Assembly: GCA_035476575.1 (NCBI GenBank) | Contig: DATILL010000099.1 | Location: forward strand, 1 to 23,428 | DNA length: 23,428 bases | Direction of reading: 5' to 3' | Origin: DATILL01 sp035476575 | GTDB lineage: Bacteria; Actinomycetota; Actinomycetes; Mycobacteriales; JACQDL01 | Shown: piece by piece, positions 11,429 through 19,243 of the stretch | How the letters are laid out: each line of letters starts with the position of its first letter | How positions within the stretch are numbered: the first letter of the stretch is position 1 | The notes under the pieces: model-generated | What the model was told of the DNA's origin: nothing | What the model saw: only the letters and a program-made list of their open reading frames with translations | Databases searched by the model: none | Translations under genes and position numbers: made by a program

Positions 11429-11460
11429 TGCGGGAACCGTACTGAGGGGTAGGTTAACGG

Positions 11461-12192
11461 ATGGCAAAATGCGCCGGCACCCCGCCCGGGCGAGACTGGA
11501 CGGGCCAGCTCCTGGTGGTGGACGACGACCGCACCATCGGTTCGCTGCTGCACATCAACCTGGCCACCCTGGGACACGAGGTGTCCTGGGTCCGCTCGGG
11601 CGGGGCCGCGCTGCGCAGTGCTGCCGCCGTCGAGTACGACCTGGTGCTGCTCGAGCTGGGGCTGCCGGACCTGGACGGCCTGGAGGTGTGCCGCCGGCTG
11701 CGGCGACGGTTACCCGGCTGCGTGCTGGTCGCGCTCACCGCGCGGACCGAGGAGGCCGACGTGGTCGCCGGGTTGGCAGCCGGCGCTGATGACTACCTGA
11801 CCAAACCGTTCCGGTGGGGAGAGCTCACCGCCCGGGTGCGTGCCCACCTGCGCCGCGGCCCAGGCCATGCCGCCGGGGGCGCCGTTGTGTTGGGCGACCT
11901 GGTGCTGGACATCGCGGCCCGGCGCTGTTCGGTCGGGGGCGTGGAGGTGCCCCTGCGGGCGCGGGAGCTCGACCTGCTCGCCCGGCTGGCCGCCGAGCCG
12001 GGCACCGCGGTGAGCCGGGTGGTCCTGATGGCCGAGGTGTGGGACGAGAACTGGTGCGGCTCGACCAAGACCCTGGACGTGCACGTGGCGACCCTCCGCC
12101 GGCGGCTGGCCGGCACGGCCGCGGTTGCGGGTGTGGACGCTCCCTCGATCACCACCCTGCGCGGCTACGGCTACCGCCTGGACGCCCACTAA
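11461..12192 (+). CDS. OmpR-family response regulator with Glu at the phospho-acceptor position
   Basis: A 243-residue receiver plus winged-helix DNA-binding protein. The receiver has the acidic pocket D21-D22-D23, T93 (ALTA) and K115 (YLTKPF). The phospho-acceptor site reads LVLLELGLPDLDG, so residue 65 is Glu (codon GAG) where Asp is expected. Asp-to-Glu changes often mimic phosphorylation or abolish it. The C-terminal domain (about 145-243) has the usual RARELDLLARLA, VWDENWCGSTKTLDVHVATLRRRL and LRGYGYRL segments. No kinase gene is adjacent. It is divergent from the iron operon across a shared iron box, so it is probably iron-regulated and may act on iron genes. There is no strong ribosome binding site before the ATG; GAGGGG lies 12 nt away. 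Confidence 0.92.
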   Translation: MAKCAGTPPGRDWTGQLLVVDDDRTIGSLLHINLATLGHEVSWVRSGGAALRSAAAVEYDLVLLELGLPDLDGLEVCRRLRRRLPGCVLVALTARTEEADVVAGLAAGADDYLTKPFRWGELTARVRAHLRRGPGHAAGGAVVLGDLVLDIAARRCSVGGVEVPLRARELDLLARLAAEPGTAVSRVVLMAEVWDENWCGSTKTLDVHVATLRRRLAGTAAVAGVDAPSITTLRGYGYRLDAH

Positions 12193-12411
12193 CCTTTTCG
12201 GGCGGGCAGGTCGGCCGGTACCGCGGGCGCCCTCGGCGCGGTGCCAGTGCGGGGCCGGTCGAATCAGCGCGAGGTGTCCACACAGCGCGGCGATCCGCCG
12301 GCACGTCACAGAAACAGTGCCCGGACAGCGCCCGACATATCTCGCAGAGTGAGATCGTGCCGGCGCCCGGCCGCCGAGTCATCATCGCGGCGGTGTCCAG
12401 CACGGGGGGCA
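12193..12411. other. 219-nt gap, nothing recognised
   Basis: No gene, RNA or clear hairpin was identified between the response regulator stop and the DUF952 remnant. Small open frames on both strands lack recognisable protein features. Confidence 0.4.
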
Positions 12412-12525
12412 TGCATATATGTTGGTCAGAGCTGATTGGTTGATCTGCGTGAGTACGGAATGATCTAGACCGTGGAGTTGCCGGTTTATTCGTGCTAGTA
12501 CCGTGGACCAGGCTGGTCGCCGTCT
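12412..12525 (+). pseudogene. degraded DUF952 gene fragment
   Basis: This stretch aligns by eye with the intact DUF952 gene near 6.62-6.76 kb. ATATAT and AGAGCTGATTGG correspond to the IY...RAADW start. GTGAGTACGGAA matches the GEYRT codons, and TTTATTCGTGCTAGTACCG matches the FIHASTA codons. Frames change at least twice and parts are deleted, so it cannot encode the domain. The downstream two thirds are absent. It shows that a second DUF952 gene once lay here. Confidence 0.6.
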
Positions 12526-12623
12526 GGATCGCAAGCCGGCCTGTAGCTACGGCAGACGGTCGACCTCGTGCCCGTATGCCGGCGGAACCGTCCACAGCCC
12601 TTCCGGACCGCGCCACCCCGACT

Positions 12624-12644
12624 GACAATGGTCGCGACATTGTC
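12624..12644. promoter_or_regulatory. 21-bp near-perfect palindrome, candidate repressor operator
   Basis: Arms GACAATG (12624-12630) and CATTGTC (12638-12644) flank GTCGCGA. Overall 19 of 21 positions are palindromic. The size and shape are typical of TetR-type operators. It lies 77 nt upstream of the precursor-like ORF start, in the right place to control that locus. The regulator is unknown. Confidence 0.5.
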
Positions 12645-12711
12645 CCACCAGTCACGGTGCTGTCCTCAGCGGTATGCCACGTGTACGATGCGGGCGTTCG
12701 TCGCTCTGAAC

Positions 12712-12716
12712 GGAGG
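12712..12716 (+). promoter_or_regulatory. ribosome binding site of the precursor-like ORF
   Basis: A canonical GGAGG lies 5 nt before the ATG at 12722. It is the main reason for taking this small frame as a real gene. Confidence 0.6.
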
Positions 12717-12721
12717 ATCCC

Positions 12722-12997
12722 ATGCGGCACCCACAAGGTGGCTCGACGCGGCCGGACCCGTTGTTTCCCGCCGAGGCGTTCCTGCCGTTGTGCGAGGCTG
12801 GCGGCGGCCAGCACGCGGTCCCGCACAGTCCAGGGGCACTGCGGCCATTTGCTGCCTCGCTCGGTGTTGTTGCGCTGGTGGAGGCGAAGAAACACGACAC
12901 CACCGCGTCTCGATGGGCAGAGACCGAGGAGACCGAGCGGTCCAAGGACGGCGAGGTTATACCAGACTCTGTCACTCACGTTTACACTGACACCTGA
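12722..12997 (+). CDS. candidate precursor peptide of an ATP-grasp RiPP (graspetide-like)
   Basis: A 91-residue ORF with a strong ribosome binding site, 18 nt upstream of an ATP-grasp gene remnant on the same strand. Actinobacterial putative ATP-grasp-modified RiPP precursors begin with a Pro-rich leader carrying a short RPF/PFGL-like motif and end in a Thr/Ser/Asp/Glu-rich core. Here the leader holds DPLFPAEAFLPL and ALRPFAASLG. The tail holds KKHDTTASRWAETEETERS followed by a Ser/Thr/Asp-rich end, SVTHVYTDT. If real, ATP-grasp ligation would join Thr/Ser/Lys side chains to Asp/Glu side chains. The similarity is in composition and layout, not a strict motif, and the enzyme genes are broken, so it may now be unmodified or non-functional. 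Confidence 0.5.
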   Translation: MRHPQGGSTRPDPLFPAEAFLPLCEAGGGQHAVPHSPGALRPFAASLGVVALVEAKKHDTTASRWAETEETERSKDGEVIPDSVTHVYTDT

Positions 12998-13015
12998 CCT
13001 GGTGAGACGACGATT

Positions 13016-13492
13016 GTGAGTCGTACCCGCACAGTGCTTGTGCTGACTGGACCCGATGACCCGCCTGCGTATCGACGCCTCAACCGGGGCCGATGGAAGC
13101 TGGACCAGACAGCTCTGGGCTGGCCAGGTCGCCGTAGAGCTTGGTGAGATATCGTCGGTATATTATCGCCGGCCTACGCGGTTCGCCGTCAGTGACGGCA
13201 TGTCGGACGGTGGTCGGGCACCGGCCCTTCGGCGTCGCGATCCACGCCGACACCGCGCGCGGCCGGGCAGACTGGCGGGCCGACTACGCCGCGCTGACCT
13301 ACCACCCGATCGACGTCCCGGACACGCTCACCGCCGGAATGACCCGTTACCTTAACGCGCTCGGCTTGTCGTTCGGCGCGTTCGACTTCGTGGTCACACC
13401 GGACAATGAGTGGGTCATGCTGGAATGCAACCCGGCCGGGCAATGGCTGTGGCTTGCCCAGGCCGCGGCGGCGCCCGGCACCGACCTGCTGT
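13016..13492 (+). pseudogene. ATP-grasp RiPP maturase gene remnant (TgmB/GRASP_SAV_5884 type)
   Basis: The gene opens at GTG 13016 with VSRTRTVLVLTGPDDP, the usual start of actinobacterial ATP-grasp RiPP ligases. About 35 codons are then missing and the frame changes. A second piece (about 13056-13210) reads TRLRIDASTGADGSW...ELGEISSVYYRRPTRFAVSDGMSD, the MvdD-like N-domain. After another frame change and loss of about 150 residues of the ATP-binding core, the C-terminal piece (about 13225-13475) reads FGVAIHADTARGRADWRADYAALTYHPIDVPD...LGLSFGAFDFVVTPDNEWVMLECNPAGQWLWL. The Mg-binding E-x-N (ECN) of the last part remains, but the central nucleotide-binding part is gone, so ligase activity is not possible. 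The final piece is fused in frame to the methyltransferase remnant. Confidence 0.8.
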
Positions 13493-14451
13493 GGCCGACC
13501 AGCTCATCGACCATGCCAAGCCTGATGGCCCGGATGCTCGGCCTGCTCCAGGTCGCGGCCGGGCACCGGGCGCTGGAGATCGGCACGGGCACCGGCTACC
13601 ACGCCGCCCTGCTCTGCCACCGGCTCGGCGACACCAACGTCGCGAGCATCGACATCGACCCGACCCTGGTCGAGCAGGCCCGCGCCCGGCTCGCCAGATG
13701 CGACTGGCACCCCCACCTGGCCGCCGGCGATGGCACGGCCGGCATCGACACGCTGGCCCCGTACGACCGGATCATCGCGACGTGCGCCGTACCGGCCATC
13801 CCACCAGCGTGGATCCGCCAGCTCGGCCCGGACAGCGTCCTCGTGGCCGACGTGCGCGGCGAGATCGCCAGCAGCCTGGCCGTACTCCGCAAGACCGGGC
13901 ACGACACCATCGCCGGCCCGCTCCTGGCCGTCCCCGGCCACTTCATGTGGCTGCGCCGCGACCCGTGCAACCCGCTACGCGACGGCGGCGCCATCCGCAC
14001 CGTCTTCGACCACGACGACGCCGAGGCACGCACCACCGACATCGACCCCGCCAGCCTCGACGACCTCGACCTGAAGTTCGTCGTCCAGCTCCACCTGCCT
14101 GACCTCGAGCCCCTCACCCACACCACGCGGGACGGCCGCCGCCGGCTACGGCTGCGCACCAACGACGGCTCCTGGGCCGAGGTCACCACCAGCCAGAGCG
14201 ACCGCCACACCGTCACCCAGGACGGCCCACGCCGGCTGTGGGACCACGCCGAACACGCCGCCCGCCACTGGCACAACCTCGGCCGTCCGACCCGAGACCG
14301 GTACGGCCTGACCGCCACCACCAACGGCACACACCACTACTGGCTCGACCAACCCGACAACCCGCCCATCTGGACCGACAAGCGCCCCGGAGCCGCCCAC
14401 GGCTGGCAAGGCCGTGGGAACAGATCGGCTAACGGACCTCCCCCCTCCTGA
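13493..14451 (+). pseudogene. protein-L-isoaspartate-type O-methyltransferase lacking its N-terminus, fused to ATP-grasp tail
   Basis: From WPTSSSTMPSLMARML the protein follows the methyltransferase that accompanies actinobacterial ATP-grasp RiPP ligases. It has SAM motif I LEIGTGTGYHAALL, then IDIDPTLVEQAR, AAGDGTAGID and YDRIIATCAVPAIPPAW. A long C-terminal domain runs through GDGSWAEV-like and GPRRLWD...WHNLGRPTRDRYGLT segments. The first roughly 60-100 residues are absent; the reading frame instead continues from the ATP-grasp tail, giving one open frame from 13141 to 14451 (436 residues with a TTG start). The catalytic fold of the SAM domain looks whole, so a truncated or fused product cannot be excluded. 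Its stop overlaps the convergent secreted-protein gene by 23 nt. Confidence 0.75.
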
Positions 14452-17400
14452 TGGGCGGCGGGCCGCTGTGGGTGAACCCGATGGCGCGCAGGACCGGGGT
14501 GCTGCCGGCCACCCGGGTTGTCAGCGTCAGCTCGTACTGCAGGTACCGCGAGCTGCCCACCACCCGGGCGCCCGGACCCGACAGGGTCCGCCAGCCGCTC
14601 CAGGTGCCATCCGGCCGAGGGGTGCTGCCGGTGCGGACCCGCACGGCCAGCGCCGTCCCGGCCGAGACGTCGGCCTGCCAGGACGCCCGGTCCCACGTCA
14701 CCATGGCCTGCGCGTCCAGCACCCGCGACACCAGCGTCCCCCGGGCCGCGTACCGCGACATGCGGACCCAGTCCACGGCCAGCGGCACCCCGTCGGCCCG
14801 TGAGTCCTCCGCCACCGGGCGCATCGAGCCGCCGCCCGAGATCGCCTGCTCGGCCGCCAGCACGCCGTCGACGTAGTAGCGGACCCGCCCGCCGGACCAG
14901 TCGATCCGGTAGGCGTGCGGTGTCCCGCTCAGCCCCGCCCGCAGCGTCTGCCACGTCGTGCTGCTGCCGACGGTGGTGGCGGCGTACACCTCGCCCCCGC
15001 TCGTCGCCAGCACCGCAGCCGGGCCGGGCCCGGACGGCGACCGCCAGCCGACCGCCTGCGCCGAGCGGGCGTCGAAGGTCGCCGCGAAGGACAGCGACCG
15101 GCCGGCACCCACCGCCCGGCGTAGCTGCGCCCGGTCGCCGTCCAGCGTGAGCTGCCCGCCGAGCACCCGCTGCCGGCCGCCGGGCGCCGTCCGGCTGGCC
15201 TCCCACGGCCCCGGCAGCGACGGCGTGCCGAACTCCTGGCCTTCCTCCGGCGCCAGCGACACCTCGCCGAAGCCGTCCTGCTGCACGTAGGTGCCGTCCT
15301 GCCCGGCCATCCGCAGCTCGGCGAGACCCCGGTCGGCCACGCCACTGCCCGCCGAGACGAACGAGGCGGCCGGCTGGCCGGTGGCGGGCCAGGTCATACG
15401 GTTGCCCGCGCGGTCGGTGGACTCGACCCGGTAGTAGTAGGTCCGGTCCGGGTCGAGGTGGGTCAGCACCACGGCATGCGCGGACACCGCCGCGGTGTCG
15501 TACCGGGTCTGGTCGAGTCGCGTGGGCGAGGTGCCGAACAGGGCGGTGGAGCCCGCGGCCTCGTCCGTCCGCCAGGTCACCGTTGCGGTGCCGTCCGGCA
15601 GGGCGAACGTCGACACGCTCGACACCTGCGGCGCGGTCCGGTCGGGCGCGGTGCTGGCCGGCGCGGTGCTGGCCGGCGCGGTGCTTTCCGACGGTACGGC
15701 GGCTGTCCCACCCTGAGCACCGACCGACGCCCCGCCCGCGGCGCCGTACGTCGCGGCGTAGCTCCCGGCCGTGGCGGTGAAGAAGGCGTACTCGACGCCC
15801 TTGACGGTCGTCCGGGTGAACGGCACGGCCGTGCCACCCCGGGTCAGCCCGGTCAGGGTCAGGCCGCCGGCCGCGGCGGTCGGCACCATGCCGGTGAGCC
15901 CGTTGGCCCCGGTCCCGACCGCGACGGTGAACGACAGCGTGCTGCCGCTCCACCCGATGCTCCCGAACGACGACCCGTTCCGCCCGTCCAGCCAGGTCAG
16001 CATCTGCTGCGCCGAGATGATCGGCACGCCCCGCGCGGTGGCCGAGGCGATGAGCTGGTCGTCCTCGAACTCGGTCGCGTTGTCGGTGTGCATGTTCGCG
16101 GTGAACGCGCCGTAGTACCCGAGCGGGCCGAGCGCGTTGTCGAGCAACGTGTTCGGCGTCGCCGGGTAGGACTGGCCCGACTCGTCGGTCATCTGGGTCG
16201 CCGCCTGGTAGGCGTCGATGATCGTCCCGTTGGTGTCGGCGAACCGCATCGGCATCCCGGAGCCGGTCATGAAGCCCGGCCGGTCGGTGATCCACGAGCT
16301 GGGCCAGTAGTAGTAGTTGGCGTCCAGCCGGATGCCGTGCCGCAGCTCGGTCTTCGGCTGCGAGGCCCAGTCGCTGTAGACGATGCAGTGGTAGCGGCTG
16401 GTGACCGGGCTTGGCAGGCTGGGCCAGCTCTGGCCGAACTGGACGAGCTGGCTGGCATAGTCGTTCTCCAGCGAGGTCGCGGTGAAGTTCCCGCAGCCGT
16501 TCTGCGGATGCAGCCCCAGCTCGAAGCCGCTGGCCCGGTAGGAGCTCGCTCGCGCGTCGGTCAGCGGGGTGCTCGGGTACATGTACGACGTGAAGCGCAG
16601 GCAGGTCCAGTTGTCCACGCTGCAGCCGGCCGGGCTGTTCGCCAGGTACTGGTCGAACCGGCCCGCCGTGCCGCCGTTGCCGTGGTCGTCGCCGGTCCCG
16701 ACCACGACCGCCTTGGCGCTGCGCGGGAGGTACCAGAACCGCGGCAGCGGCATACGGTTCAGTTCCAGCAGCCCGACGAGGTTGGCGAGCAACCGTTGCT
16801 GCTCGTCCGCCTGCGGGATGGCGACCTTGCCCAGGTTGACCCAGTCGGTGCTGCTCCCGCCGAAGTACAGGTCGTCGGAGCGGATCGGCGCCTGCCCGTC
16901 CCGCTCCTGCCCGGCCCAGGCCGGGTTGCCCTGCCGGGTGTAGACGATGGACTGCGGCAGGTCATAGGTGAACGCCGCGGCCCGCCCGCCACTCGTGCCC
17001 ACCGACCGCAGGGTCACCGCCGGGCCGGCCGTCGCGGTGGTGGCGTTCGAGTACAGCGTGGCCACGGAGGTGGCCCCGGCCAGGGTGAACTGGTCCGCCA
17101 CGCCGTGGTACTGGATCGTCTGGTCGGTGATGCCCGCGCCCGGCGCGGCCGCGGTGTTCACCTTCAGGTAGCCGTTGGTCGTGGTGCCCGCCGTCGCGGT
17201 CAGGCCGAGCAGCCCGGCGAGCTGCTTGTCCGGCCGGAACGCGACGAGCCGGCCGCCGCCGTTGACCCAGGTGGTGAACATGCTCACCTGGCCGGCGGTC
17301 AGCGGCGTCGCGCCGAGGATCACCACGTCATACGGCGCGAGGGTGGCGGCGGTGACACCGGCCAGGTCCGCGGTGGCGAACTCGTTCAGCCCCTCGGCCC

Positions 17401-19243
17401 GCAGGATCTCGGCCGTGTAGAGGCTGAGCTGGCTGGTCGGGGACGCCGCGTTGCCGATCACCAGGATCGGGCCGCCCGGGCCCTGGGTCGGCGGAGGCGG
17501 AGGCGGTGCCGCCGTCGTGAACGACCACGTCACGTTGCCGGCCATCACGTTGCCGGCGAGGTCGGTCGCGCCGGACACGGTGGCCGTGTAGGTCGCCGAG
17601 GTGGCCAGCGTGGCGGCGGGGGTGAGCGTCGCGGTGCGCGAGCCGCTGGCGTAGCTGACCGTGCCCGCTACGGTGGCCCCGCCGGCGTCGGTAAGCCGCA
17701 GCGTCACCGACGCCGGCTGGACGTCCTCGCTGAACGTCGCCGAGACCGTGCTGCTGGTGGCGACCCCGCTGGCGCCCGGGGCCGGCGTCCGGGCCAGCAC
17801 CGTGGGCGGCGTCGTGTCCGGTCCCGGCGTGTCGAAGACGACGTCGACCCAGTAGTTGGTGGCCTGGAACGTGTTGGCCGGGAAGCCGCCGCCGCCGTAG
17901 GCGTAGACGCCGTTGCCGCCGTCGGTGCCGTTGGCCAGGGCGGTCAGCGGCCCGTTGCTCACTGCCGTGGCCAGCCCGGAGCCGTTGGCCGAGTAGAAGC
18001 CGACGTTGGTGTGGTACGAGGCGACGTACGTCGTGTTCGCGTTGATCGACACGGGCGAGGCGAACAGCGCCTGCTGCCACCCGGACGCCGACTCGCCGCT
18101 GAACGTCACGGTGGCCAGGCTGGTGCCGGTCCGGCTCCACAGGGTGCCGGTGTGCACCCCGGTGTTCTGCGACCCCTTGTAGAAGCGAATGCCCTTGATC
18201 AGGCCGGCGCTGCTGCTGCGGAGCTTCACCCCCAGCTCGACCGCGGAGGCGTCGGCGACGTTGGCGACGGCCGGTGTCGCGGAGCCCGGCCAGATGCTGC
18301 ACGGGCAGGCCGTCGGCGCCGAGGTGGTGAAGGACCAGGTGTACGGCGCCATGGTGTTGCCGGCGGTGTCCTGGGCGCCGCTCACCGTCGCCGTGTACGA
18401 CGTCGAGGCAGCCAGCGGCGCGGTGGGCGCCAGCGTGGTCGTCCGGGTCGCCGGGTCGTAGCTCTGCGTCGCCGGGACGGTGCCGCCCCCCGGGTCCTTC
18501 AGGGTGAAACCGACCGTGCCGGCCTGTACTGGCTCGCTGAAGGTGGCGCTCACGGTGGTCGTGCCGGGCACACCGGTCGCGTTGGTCGCCGGTGCCGTGG
18601 CGGTGACCGTCGGTGGAACGGTGTCGGTGGCCGAGGTGGCGAACACGACGTCCACCCAGTAGTTCACCGACTGCCAGGTGTTGATAGGGAACCCGCCGCC
18701 GGTGCCATAGGCGTAGACGCCGTTGCCGCCGTCCGCGCCGTCCCGCAGCGCGTGCAGCGGGGCGTTGTCGACGCCGGCCGCCGCGAAGAAGCCGGCGTCC
18801 GCGGCGTAGTGACCGTTCGGGGCGTAGTAGGACGCCACGTACGTCGCCCCGGCCGAGATCGGCACGGGCGCGGAGAACAGCACCTGCTGCCACCCGGACG
18901 CGGACTCGCCGGTGAACGTCGCGGTGGCCAGGAGCTGCCCGGCGCGGTCCCACAGGTGGCCGACGTGCGTGCCGGTGTTGCCGGTGCCCTTGTAGAACCG
19001 GACCCCCGTCACCGAGCCGGCCACGTCCGACTGGAACTTGACCCCCACCTCGACCGCGGCGGTGTCCGGGTCGGACGGCGTGGCCGGGGTCGCGCTGCCG
19101 GCCCAGATGGTACACGGGCAGGTGGCGGCGGCGGCCGGGCTGACGGCGATCGGGGTCAGCACCCCGACGCCGACCGCCAGCGCGGCGGTGCCACCGGCCA
19201 GCATGCGACCGCGCCGCGGCCGGGACCAGGATGCGGGCAGCAT
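14429..19243 (-). CDS. very large secreted multidomain protein: DUF4082/Ig repeats, ThuA-like and deacetylase-like domains
   Basis: A 1604-residue precursor with a signal peptide (about 1-40, ending SPAAAA). Domains in order: DUF4082 (42-202), Ig-like SbsA/Big_5 type (206-307), DUF4082 (313-471), Ig-like (477-578), a Pro linker, and a ThuA/GATase-like domain (591-825, ILVIGNA...PYDVVILGATPLT). A deacetylase/hydrolase-like region follows (about 838-1090) with VVVGTGDDHGN (D852, D853, H854) and ELGLHPQNGCG (H912), which resemble NodB motifs 1 and 2. Next come an (ASTAP)n linker (about 1186-1200), a fibronectin-III/phosphatase-N-like domain (1204-1297) and a concanavalin-like C-terminal region with no membrane anchor. 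It probably acts on a polysaccharide outside the cell; the substrate is unknown. GGAGG lies 6 nt before the ATG. The gene starts 29 nt after the upstream gene, so they form an operon. Confidence 0.9.
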   Translation of the reverse strand: MLPASWSRPRRGRMLAGGTAALAVGVGVLTPIAVSPAAAATCPCTIWAGSATPATPSDPDTAAVEVGVKFQSDVAGSVTGVRFYKGTGNTGTHVGHLWDRAGQLLATATFTGESASGWQQVLFSAPVPISAGATYVASYYAPNGHYAADAGFFAAAGVDNAPLHALRDGADGGNGVYAYGTGGGFPINTWQSVNYWVDVVFATSATDTVPPTVTATAPATNATGVPGTTTVSATFSEPVQAGTVGFTLKDPGGGTVPATQSYDPATRTTTLAPTAPLAASTSYTATVSGAQDTAGNTMAPYTWSFTTSAPTACPCSIWPGSATPAVANVADASAVELGVKLRSSSAGLIKGIRFYKGSQNTGVHTGTLWSRTGTSLATVTFSGESASGWQQALFASPVSINANTTYVASYHTNVGFYSANGSGLATAVSNGPLTALANGTDGGNGVYAYGGGGFPANTFQATNYWVDVVFDTPGPDTTPPTVLARTPAPGASGVATSSTVSATFSEDVQPASVTLRLTDAGGATVAGTVSYASGSRTATLTPAATLATSATYTATVSGATDLAGNVMAGNVTWSFTTAAPPPPPPTQGPGGPILVIGNAASPTSQLSLYTAEILRAEGLNEFATADLAGVTAATLAPYDVVILGATPLTAGQVSMFTTWVNGGGRLVAFRPDKQLAGLLGLTATAGTTTNGYLKVNTAAAPGAGITDQTIQYHGVADQFTLAGATSVATLYSNATTATAGPAVTLRSVGTSGGRAAAFTYDLPQSIVYTRQGNPAWAGQERDGQAPIRSDDLYFGGSSTDWVNLGKVAIPQADEQQRLLANLVGLLELNRMPLPRFWYLPRSAKAVVVGTGDDHGNGGTAGRFDQYLANSPAGCSVDNWTCLRFTSYMYPSTPLTDARASSYRASGFELGLHPQNGCGNFTATSLENDYASQLVQFGQSWPSLPSPVTSRYHCIVYSDWASQPKTELRHGIRLDANYYYWPSSWITDRPGFMTGSGMPMRFADTNGTIIDAYQAATQMTDESGQSYPATPNTLLDNALGPLGYYGAFTANMHTDNATEFEDDQLIASATARGVPIISAQQMLTWLDGRNGSSFGSIGWSGSTLSFTVAVGTGANGLTGMVPTAAAGGLTLTGLTRGGTAVPFTRTTVKGVEYAFFTATAGSYAATYGAAGGASVGAQGGTAAVPSESTAPASTAPASTAPDRTAPQVSSVSTFALPDGTATVTWRTDEAAGSTALFGTSPTRLDQTRYDTAAVSAHAVVLTHLDPDRTYYYRVESTDRAGNRMTWPATGQPAASFVSAGSGVADRGLAELRMAGQDGTYVQQDGFGEVSLAPEEGQEFGTPSLPGPWEASRTAPGGRQRVLGGQLTLDGDRAQLRRAVGAGRSLSFAATFDARSAQAVGWRSPSGPGPAAVLATSGGEVYAATTVGSSTTWQTLRAGLSGTPHAYRIDWSGGRVRYYVDGVLAAEQAISGGGSMRPVAEDSRADGVPLAVDWVRMSRYAARGTLVSRVLDAQAMVTWDRASWQADVSAGTALAVRVRTGSTPRPDGTWSGWRTLSGPGARVVGSSRYLQYELTLTTRVAGSTPVLRAIGFTHSGPPPIRRGEVR
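15653..15692 (-). repeat. 15-bp tandem repeat coding ASTAP linker
   Basis: Three near-identical 15-bp units encode STAPASTAPASTAP inside the large secreted protein, joining the deacetylase-like region to the fibronectin-like domain. It is a typical flexible extracellular linker. Confidence 0.7.

Noticed and set aside
12149..12979. 276-residue minus-strand open frame with a Cys-rich stretch (CEICRALSGHCFC)
   Set aside because: It spans the DUF952 remnant, operator and precursor-like ORF antisense; the Cys cluster looks accidental and no ribosome binding site is seen.
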